Shown piece after piece: positions 1 to 5,879 of a stretch of 5,879 bases of DNA (within the stretch, counting starts at the first letter, position 1; every line of letters starts with the position of its first letter). Source of the DNA: JBQCHF01 sp051953655. GTDB taxonomy: Bacteria; Actinomycetota; Actinomycetes; Motilibacterales; Motilibacteraceae. Under the pieces are notes generated by a model. It made no database searches. It had not been told where the DNA came from and saw nothing but the letters and a program-made list of their open reading frames with translations. Location of the stretch: contig JBQCIO010000265.1 of the NCBI GenBank assembly GCA_051953655.1, forward strand, positions 1-5,879. The letters are read 5' to 3'. Both the position numbers and the translations under genes were made by a program.

Positions 1-825
1 CGCCACGGCGGGCTGGAACGGTGCGCCGTTCACGTACGTCAGGAACTGCTTGACCGTCGTGACCGCTTCGACGAGCTCGGCCGGCCCGGTCACCCAGCCG
101 ATCTTCCAGCCCGTCACCGAGAACGTCTTGCCCGCGCTGGAGATCGTGACCGTCCGCTCCCACATGCCCGGCAGCGTGGCCAGCGGTACGTGCTCGCCGT
201 CGAAGACCATGTGCTCGTAGACCTCGTCGGTCACCACCAGCAGGTCGTGCTCGACGGCCACCGCCGCCACCGCCTCGAGCTCGGCGCGCGTCAGCACCGT
301 GCCGGTCGGGTTGTGCGGGGTGTTCACCAGCAGCAGCCGGGCCCGCGGGGTGACCGCTGCACGCAGGGCATCGACGTCGAGCCGGTAGTCCGGCGCGCGC
401 AGCGTGACCGGCACCCGCACCCCGCCGGCCATCGCGATGCCGGCGGCGTAGGAGTCGTAGAACGGCTCGAGCGCCACCACCTCGTCGCCGGGCTCGACCA
501 GCGCGAGCAGCGCTGCGGCGAGGGCCTCGGTGGCCCCGGCGGTGACGAGCACCTCGCCGACCGGGTCGACCTCGAGCCCGTAGAACCTCCGCTGGTGCGC
601 TGCCACCGCCGCGCGCAGCCCCGACGTGCCCGGCCCCGGCGGGTACTGGTTGACCCCCGACCGGATCGCCTCCACCGCCGCCTCGGACACCTCGACCGGC
701 CCGTCGGTGTCCGGGAACCCCTGACCGAGGTTCACCGCGCCGGTGTCCACGGCCAGCTGCGACATCTCCGCGAAGATCGTCGTACCCGTGCCGGACAGGC
801 GGCTGGCGAGGACAGGTCGGCGCAC
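1..825 (-). CDS. dapC: PLP-dependent class I/II aminotransferase, DapC-like (C-terminus beyond window)
   Basis: This is the N-terminal 275 residues of a fold-type I aminotransferase; the family is usually about 385-400 residues, so roughly the last 110 are off the left edge. Visible landmarks are VNLGQGFPD (res. 31-39), NQYPPGPG (59-66), the PLP-contacting NPTG (N172), DEVYEH (D200, Y203) and the Schiff-base lysine K233 in SSAGKTFSVTGWKIGW. From memory, these blocks follow the same order and spacing as Mycobacterium tuberculosis Rv0858c, annotated as N-succinyldiaminopimelate aminotransferase of lysine/meso-DAP synthesis. Related kynurenine and methionine aminotransferases share the motifs, so the substrate is inferred. 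The GTG start at 825 is chosen because residues matching the family begin immediately after it. A GTG at 833 is out of frame. The gene is divergent from the SDR gene, with 24 bp between start codons. The protein is cytosolic, with no signal peptide. The aminotransferase call is very sure; the dapC assignment is moderate. Confidence 0.9.
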   Translation of the reverse strand, partial: MRRPVLASRLSGTGTTIFAEMSQLAVDTGAVNLGQGFPDTDGPVEVSEAAVEAIRSGVNQYPPGPGTSGLRAAVAAHQRRFYGLEVDPVGEVLVTAGATEALAAALLALVEPGDEVVALEPFYDSYAAGIAMAGGVRVPVTLRAPDYRLDVDALRAAVTPRARLLLVNTPHNPTGTVLTRAELEAVAAVAVEHDLLVVTDEVYEHMVFDGEHVPLATLPGMWERTVTISSAGKTFSVTGWKIGWVTGPAELVEAVTTVKQFLTYVNGAPFQPAVA

Positions 826-831
826 GGGAGC

Positions 832-837
832 ACCTTA
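832..837 (-). promoter_or_regulatory. Possible -10 hexamer (TAAGGT) for the aminotransferase gene
   Basis: Read on the minus strand, TAAGGT fits the actinobacterial TANNNT -10 pattern. Six bases (GCTCCC) separate it from the GTG start at 825, the spacing expected if transcription begins on the start codon itself (leaderless). The same bases can instead be read as a Shine-Dalgarno sequence, AAGGTG, five bases before GTG. In that case transcription must start further upstream, inside the SDR gene. No convincing -35 box is visible. Confidence 0.4.
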
Positions 838-841
838 GGCT
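836..841 (+). promoter_or_regulatory. Possible -10 hexamer (TAGGCT) for the SDR gene
   Basis: TAGGCT fits TANNNT and lies eight bases before the SDR ATG at 850, so the transcript would be leaderless or have a leader of a few bases. No good Shine-Dalgarno sequence precedes the ATG; only an AGG ten bases away. The hexamer shares bases 836-837 with the opposite-strand hexamer. The same 9-mer, TAGGCTCGC, recurs at 1782-1790 ahead of the molybdenum hydroxylase operon. Confidence 0.45.
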
Positions 842-849
842 CGCAACCC

Positions 850-1635
850 ATGAGCACCTCGACCCCCACCGCCCTCGTGACCGGCGCCTCCTCCGGCATC
901 GGCGCCGGCTTCGCCCGCCGGCTGGCCGGCGAGGGCCACGCGCTGGTGCTGGTGGCCCGCGACCAGGAGCGCCTCGAGGCCCTGGCCGAGCAGCTGCGCG
1001 CAGCGCACGGCGTCGAGGTCGAGGTGCTGGCCGCCGACCTGTCCGACCGCGAGGGGCTGGCCGCCGTGGAGGCCCGGCTGCGCGACGGCGCCCGCCCGGT
1101 CGAGCTGCTGGTCAACAACGCCGGCTACGGCCTGCGCCGGCCGTTCGTGGCCAACCTGGAGGGGGAGGGGCTCGCGGCCGAGGAGGCGATGCTCGACGTC
1201 CTGGTCCGCGCCGTGCTGCGCCTGACCGCGGCCGCGTTGCCGGGGATGGTCGCCCGCGGTCGCGGAGGCATCGTCAACGTGTCCAGCGTGGCCGGGTTCC
1301 TGCCCAGCGGCACCTACTCCGCGCACAAGGCGTGGGTGACCAGCTTCAGCGAGTCGGTCGCGCAGCAGGTCGCGGGCAAGGGTGTCCGCGTGCTCGCGGT
1401 GTGCCCCGGCTTCGTGCGCACCGAGTTCCACCAGCGCGCCGCGATGGACGTCAGCGGCTCGCCCGGCTTCCTGTGGCTGACCGTGGACCAGGTGGTCGAC
1501 ACCGCGCTGAGAGACCTGCGCCGGGGCGCCCGGGTGAGCGTGCCGGGCCGGCAGTACCGCGCCATCACCGCGCTGCTCGACGTCCTCCCGCGGGCCGTCG
1601 TGCGCCGGGCCGGTGCCGCCCGCGCCCGCCGCTAG
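850..1635 (+). CDS. Classical short-chain dehydrogenase/reductase (SDR), NAD(P)-dependent
   Basis: This 261-residue protein has the usual length of a classical SDR and the full Rossmann signature: TGASSGIG (res. 11-18, TGxxxGxG dinucleotide loop), D63 in an ADLSD adenine-contact segment, NNAG (89-92), and the catalytic Y156 and K160 in YSAHK, with serines 145-146 upstream. Arg37 just after the second beta strand (VARD) suggests NADP(H) preference; that is inference. The reaction is probably reversible alcohol/carbonyl oxidoreduction, and nothing in the sequence names the substrate. The ATG at 850 is chosen because the Rossmann fold starts a few residues later. The reading frame stays open back to 190, but that part is antisense to the aminotransferase. 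The nearest SDR neighbours I can recall are uncharacterised actinobacterial proteins sharing the SSVAGFLP...TYSAHKAW block. The C-terminus is Arg/Ala-rich (ending RAGAARARR). There is no signal peptide or membrane segment, so it should be cytosolic. Confidence 0.93.
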   Translation: MSTSTPTALVTGASSGIGAGFARRLAGEGHALVLVARDQERLEALAEQLRAAHGVEVEVLAADLSDREGLAAVEARLRDGARPVELLVNNAGYGLRRPFVANLEGEGLAAEEAMLDVLVRAVLRLTAAALPGMVARGRGGIVNVSSVAGFLPSGTYSAHKAWVTSFSESVAQQVAGKGVRVLAVCPGFVRTEFHQRAAMDVSGSPGFLWLTVDQVVDTALRDLRRGARVSVPGRQYRAITALLDVLPRAVVRRAGAARARR

Positions 1636-1654
1636 CGGAACCGCTGACGGCGGA

Positions 1655-1673
1655 TGCGGCACCCGGTGCCGCA
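1655..1673 (+). terminator. Strong hairpin after the SDR gene, candidate terminator
   Basis: TGCGGCAC (1655-1662) and GTGCCGCA (1666-1673) form a perfect 8-bp stem with a CCG loop, beginning 20 bases after the SDR stop codon. No U-tract follows, so it is not a classical intrinsic terminator; U-less hairpins are often proposed as terminators or 3'-end stabilisers in high-GC actinobacteria. Part of the left arm can pair instead with CCGCATCC at 1703-1710 (8 bp with GGATGCGG at 1652-1659), giving a competing fold. Confidence 0.4.
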
Positions 1674-1716
1674 ACCGCTCCCCTACCGCAGCTGCAGCCG
1701 CTCCGCATCCTGACGC

Positions 1717-1757
1717 TCAACACTTCGGGAACGCCGCACAGCAAATCCGTCAACAGT
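1717..1757 (+). repeat. Short direct repeat TCAACA(C/G)T, copies 33 bp apart, upstream of the operon promoter
   Basis: TCAACACT (1717-1724) and TCAACAGT (1750-1757) are 33 bp apart start to start, about three helical turns. If the TAGGCT at 1782-1787 is the -10 element with a start near 1794, the copies fall at about -77 to -70 and -44 to -37, where an activator could bind. The surrounding 1700-1765 stretch is less GC-rich than its neighbours. Two copies of an 8-mer with one mismatch can occur by chance, so this is only a candidate operator. Confidence 0.2.
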
Positions 1758-1781
1758 CTTCCGTCGCCGCGACTGCGCCCC

Positions 1782-1787
1782 TAGGCT
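1782..1787 (+). promoter_or_regulatory. Possible -10 hexamer (TAGGCT) of the molybdenum hydroxylase operon
   Basis: TAGGCT fits TANNNT and is followed six bases later by A1794, a plausible purine start. It lies within the 9-mer TAGGCTCGC that also precedes the SDR gene at 836-844. No -35 consensus is seen 16-19 bp upstream (the region reads roughly TCTTCCGTC), which is common for actinobacterial promoters and for activator-dependent ones. Confidence 0.45.
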
Positions 1788-1817
1788 CGCGCCATCGACG
1801 AGGGAGACGGGAGTCCC

Positions 1818-1892
1818 ATGGGCGTCACGGGGCGGTTCGCGGGCTCGCGCCCGCGGTCGCCGCGCGCGCTCGCGGACCCGCTCGTCCCCTGA
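1818..1892 (+). CDS. Possible 24-codon upstream ORF (leader peptide) ahead of the operon
   Basis: An ATG at 1818 is preceded by purine-rich AGGGAG (1801-1806) and GGGAG (1809-1813), the latter only four bases away. It opens a 24-codon frame starting MGVTGRFAGSRPRSPR and ending ALADPLVP before a TGA at 1890-1892. The peptide is Arg- and Pro-rich, with no run of a single regulatory amino acid, no cysteines and no signal or membrane segment. The stop is 67 bases before the coxS start, so simple stop-start coupling is unlikely. It could be a regulatory leader peptide or a chance ORF in GC-rich leader sequence; the ribosome-binding-like context is the only positive evidence. Confidence 0.22.
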   Translation: MGVTGRFAGSRPRSPRALADPLVP

Positions 1893-1910
1893 TCATCGCG
1901 GTCCCCCCAG

Positions 1911-1937
1911 CGAGGGGCGTCGCTCCGACGCTCCTCG
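1911..1937 (+). other. 12-bp hairpin directly upstream of the coxS ribosome binding site
   Basis: Left arm 1911-1922 (CGAGGGGCGTCG) pairs with right arm 1926-1937 (CGACGCTCCTCG) across a CTC loop: 12 consecutive pairs, one of them G-U (1916/1932). It ends ten bases before the GAAGGAG site. No U-tract follows, so it is not an obvious terminator. It could stabilise the mRNA 5' region, tune initiation, or be one arm of a regulatory switch. As an imperfect DNA palindrome it could also be a protein-binding site. Confidence 0.5.
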
Positions 1938-1947
1938 TCAAGCGCAC

Positions 1948-1954
1948 GAAGGAG
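1948..1954 (+). promoter_or_regulatory. Ribosome binding site of coxS (GAAGGAG)
   Basis: GAAGGAG lies five bases before ATG 1960. It decides the start: the alternative in-frame GTG at 1954 overlaps the Shine-Dalgarno sequence itself and would only add Met-Pro. Confidence 0.8.
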
Positions 1955-1959
1955 TGCCC

Positions 1960-2441
1960 ATGGTCCGGATCAGCGCGACGGTCGACGGCGTCCGACACGA
2001 GGACGACGTCGAACCTCGGCTGCTGCTCGTCCACTGGTTGCGCGACAAGCTCGGCAAGACCGGGACGCCGATCGGCTGCGACACGAGCAACTGCGGTGCC
2101 TGCACCGTCCACCTCGACGGTGTGAGCGTGAAGTCCTGCACGGTCCTCGCCGTGCAGGCCGACGGCGGCACCGTCACCACCATCCAGGGCCTGGCGGACG
2201 GGGAGTGGCACCCCGTGCAGAAGGCCTTCCGGGAGTGCCACGGCCTGCAGTGCGGCTACTGCACCGCCGGCATGATCATGTCCTCGGTCGACCTGCTCCG
2301 GGAGAACCCGAACCCGACCGAGCAGGAGGTCCGCGACGGCATCGAGGGCAACCTCTGCCGCTGCACCGGCTACCAGAACATCGTCAAGGCCGTGCAGACC
2401 GCTGCGGCCGAGATGCGCGGCGAGAGCCAGGGGGTGAGCGC

Positions 2442-2445
<4 letters not shown>
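1960..2445 (+). CDS. coxS: Small [2Fe-2S] subunit of a form II CO dehydrogenase-like molybdenum hydroxylase
   Basis: This 161-residue iron-sulfur subunit relays electrons from the Mo site to the FAD subunit. The N-terminal plant-ferredoxin-type domain carries C40, C45, C48 and C60 (GCDTSNCGACTV...C). The C-terminal helical domain carries C98, C101, C133 and C135 in QCGYC...CRC, with the family's exact C-x2-C-x31-C-x1-C spacing. Q97 precedes C98, as in relatives where this Gln contacts the pterin. The length is normal (about 155-170). There is no signal peptide, so the complex is cytoplasmic or peripherally membrane-bound. CTAGMIM replaces the commoner CTPGMIM, and there is an extra cysteine, C93. 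It is the first gene of the operon, and its TGA overlaps the next ATG (ATGA), implying translational coupling. The family is certain; the coxS symbol is by homology, because the substrate may not be CO. Confidence 0.95.
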
Positions 2446-4810
<2,365 letters not shown>

Positions 4811-4814
<4 letters not shown>

Positions 4815-5668
4815 TCCCGGCACAGTTCGACTACGTCCGCGCCACCAGCGTGGACGAGGCGGTGTCGGCGCTCGCCCAGGCCGGCGACGACGCCAAGGTC
4901 ATGGGTGGCGGGCAGAGCTTCATCCCGCTGCTGCGCCTGCGTCTGGCCTACCCGGAGGTCGTCGTCGACGTCTCCAGGGTCGAGGAGATCAAGGGCGTCC
5001 GCGAGGACGGCGACTCGATCGTCATCGGCGCCGGCACCACCCACCACGACGTCATGGTGAACCCGCTGGTCCGGCAGTACGCCGGGCTGGTGGCGGCCAC
5101 GACCGAGACGGTGGCCGACCGGCAGGTGCGCCACCGGGGCACCTTCGGCGGCGCGCTGGCCCACGGCGACCCGGCCGGCGACCTGCCGGCGGTGGCCCTC
5201 GCCCTGGACGCCGAGTTCGTCATCGCCGGCCCGTCCGGGCGGCGGACCGTGCCGGCGTCGGAGTTCTTCCAGGACTACCTGCAGACGGCGGTGCAGCCCG
5301 ACGAGGTGCTCGTCGAGGTGCGCCTGCCCAAGATGGACGGCGACTGGGGCTTCCACTACGAGAAGTTCCACCGCGTCGCGCAGGCCTGGGCGATCGTCGG
5401 CGTGGCCGCGGCGGTGCGCCGTTCCAACGGCTCCATCGCGGAGGCCCGGGTGGGCCTGACCAACATGGGTCCGACGCCGGTGCGCGCGTCCACCGTGGAG
5501 TCGGCCCTCGCCGGCGCCACGGCGGAGGCCGGCGCGGTGGCCGCGGCGGCGCAGAACGCCGCCGACGGCACCAGCCCGTCCAGCGACCTGAACGCCGCGG
5601 CGGACTACCGCGAGCACCTCGCCCGGGTGCTCACCCAGCGGGCCGTGCTGGCCGCCGCCGGGCTGTAG
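4811..5668 (+). CDS. coxM: FAD-binding medium subunit of the CO dehydrogenase-like molybdenum hydroxylase
   Basis: This 285-residue flavoprotein subunit passes electrons from the iron-sulfur subunit to an external acceptor not identified here. The N-terminal FAD-binding domain (about residues 1-175) has the two flavin motifs at their family positions: GGGQSFIP (32-39, the AGGHS-type loop) and TFGG (111-114, the TIGG loop), the latter within RGTFGGALAHGDPAGDLPA. The CO dehydrogenase flavoprotein C-terminal domain follows (about 180-280), with FHRVAQAWAIVGVAAAV and the LTNMGPTPVRA segment. The length is normal. The GTG start at 4811 overlaps the coxL stop (GTGA) and has AAGGGAG (4797-4803) seven bases upstream, so translation is coupled. 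M in third place completes the S-L-M order typical of form II operons (form I is M-S-L). It is the last operon gene visible, followed by hairpins. Confidence 0.95.
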
Positions 5669-5725
5669 GGGCAGGCTGGAGGGGCGGCCGGGCGGGTCGC
5701 CGGGCCCGCGATCGGAGGCCTGCCT
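5669..5725 (+). terminator. Candidate terminator structure after coxM
   Basis: Starting one base after the coxM stop, GGCAGGC (5670-5676) pairs perfectly with GCCTGCC (5718-5724), extended by a G-U pair. It encloses a 6-bp inner stem (GCGGGT 5692-5697 with GCCCGC 5704-5709, one wobble). The downstream bases TGTCCTGTTC are only weakly T-rich. The interior also carries a G-run motif (5681-5704) that could form a quadruplex in the transcript instead. The position suggests the operon's 3' end; without a U-tract this is tentative. Confidence 0.4.
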
Positions 5726-5879
5726 GTCCTGTTCGGACCGAGTTCGACCGCCGCGTCCCGGGGGGGCCCGCCCCCCGCCCCGGCGCCCATGCCGGCCGGC
5801 GTTCCCGGGGGCCCCAGGCCCGGCACCGGGGCGGGTGTGCGGCGGGGCGCGGGTGCCCCAGGGACCCCGCCCCCTCCCC
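5726..5879. other. Non-coding GC-run tail with hairpin and G-quadruplex-type motifs
   Basis: I find no supportable gene here. CGGGGGG (5759-5765) pairs with CCCCCCG (5771-5777) across a GCCCG loop. GCCGGCCGGC at 5791-5800 is a perfect palindrome. The last 24 bases (5856-5879) are four C-runs of four or five, i.e. a G-quadruplex motif on the minus strand. An ATG at 5789 opens a frame to the window edge, but it encodes only Pro/Gly/Ala-rich sequence and has no ribosome binding site. If there is a gene to the right, its start lies outside the window. Confidence 0.5.

Larger units (their letters stand above)
1794..1959 (+). promoter_or_regulatory. Structured leader (5' UTR) of the coxSLM-like operon
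   Basis: If transcription starts near 1794, the operon carries a leader of about 166 nt. It contains a possible 24-codon ORF (1818-1892), a 7-bp hairpin inside that ORF (CGCGGGC 1838-1844 with GCCCGCG 1849-1855, loop TCGC), and a 12-bp hairpin at 1911-1937 ending 10 bases before the ribosome binding site. I do not recognise a known riboswitch here, including the Moco riboswitch. The extent rests on the predicted start site. Confidence 0.4.

Noticed and set aside
190..849. In-frame upstream extension of the SDR reading frame back to 190
   Set aside because: It lies antisense to the aminotransferase, whose PLP motifs are unmistakable. The translated extension is Arg/His/Gly-rich with no family resemblance, and the SDR fold starts just after ATG 850.
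1954..1959. GTG at 1954 as the coxS start
   Set aside because: It overlaps the GAAGGAG ribosome site and would leave no spacing; ATG 1960 is correctly spaced.
1794..1959. Moco riboswitch ahead of a molybdenum enzyme operon
   Set aside because: Attractive from context, but I cannot match the leader to the conserved Moco motif by eye. Only generic GC-rich hairpins are visible, so it is listed as an unassigned structured leader.
5605..5826. Minus-strand 73-codon frame at the right edge
   Set aside because: It overlaps the end of coxM and is Pro/Gly/Ala low-complexity with no ribosome site. The frame stays open only because the DNA is so GC-rich.
5789..5879. Plus-strand ATG frame running off the window
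   Set aside because: It encodes only Pro/Gly/Ala/Arg repeats from G/C runs and has no ribosome binding site.

Overview
The window is very GC-rich, with codon third positions almost all G or C, frequent GTG starts and ATGA/GTGA stop-start overlaps. Together with a DapC/Rv0858c-like aminotransferase, this points to a high-GC actinobacterial chromosome. The genus cannot be fixed from this stretch. I see no mobile element, CRISPR array, tRNA or rRNA.

Layout: (1) Positions 1-825, minus strand: the N-terminal 275 residues of a fold-type I PLP aminotransferase (DapC-like); its C-terminus lies off the left edge. (2) Positions 826-849: a 24-bp divergent promoter region with two overlapping -10-like hexamers, placed so that both flanking genes could be transcribed with little or no leader. 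(3) Positions 850-1635, plus strand: a classical short-chain dehydrogenase/reductase. (4) Positions 1636-1959: 324 bp without a convincing gene. It holds a strong hairpin after the SDR gene, a pair of short direct repeats, a TAGGCT promoter-like hexamer, and a leader of about 166 nt with a possible 24-codon upstream ORF and two strong hairpins. (5) Positions 1960-5668, plus strand: a tightly coupled three-gene operon for a molybdenum hydroxylase of the xanthine dehydrogenase/CO dehydrogenase family, in the order [2Fe-2S] subunit, Mo-cofactor subunit, FAD subunit. (6) Positions 5669-5879: a G/C-run-rich non-coding tail with hairpins and G-quadruplex-type motifs.

The three operon products should form a (S-L-M)2-type enzyme. 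The substrate is hydroxylated at the Mo-cytosine-dinucleotide site in L, electrons pass through the two [2Fe-2S] clusters in S to FAD in M, and then to an unidentified acceptor. The S-L-M order and the AYRGAGR active-site loop place it among the form II ('CoxL-like') enzymes, not the Cys-containing form I CO dehydrogenases, so the physiological substrate is open. No maturation genes (coxD/E/F/G type or MCD cytidylyltransferase) lie in the window.

The coding content belongs to known families. The parts that most deserve a second look are regulatory: the overlapping divergent promoter at 826-849 and the structured leader ahead of the operon.
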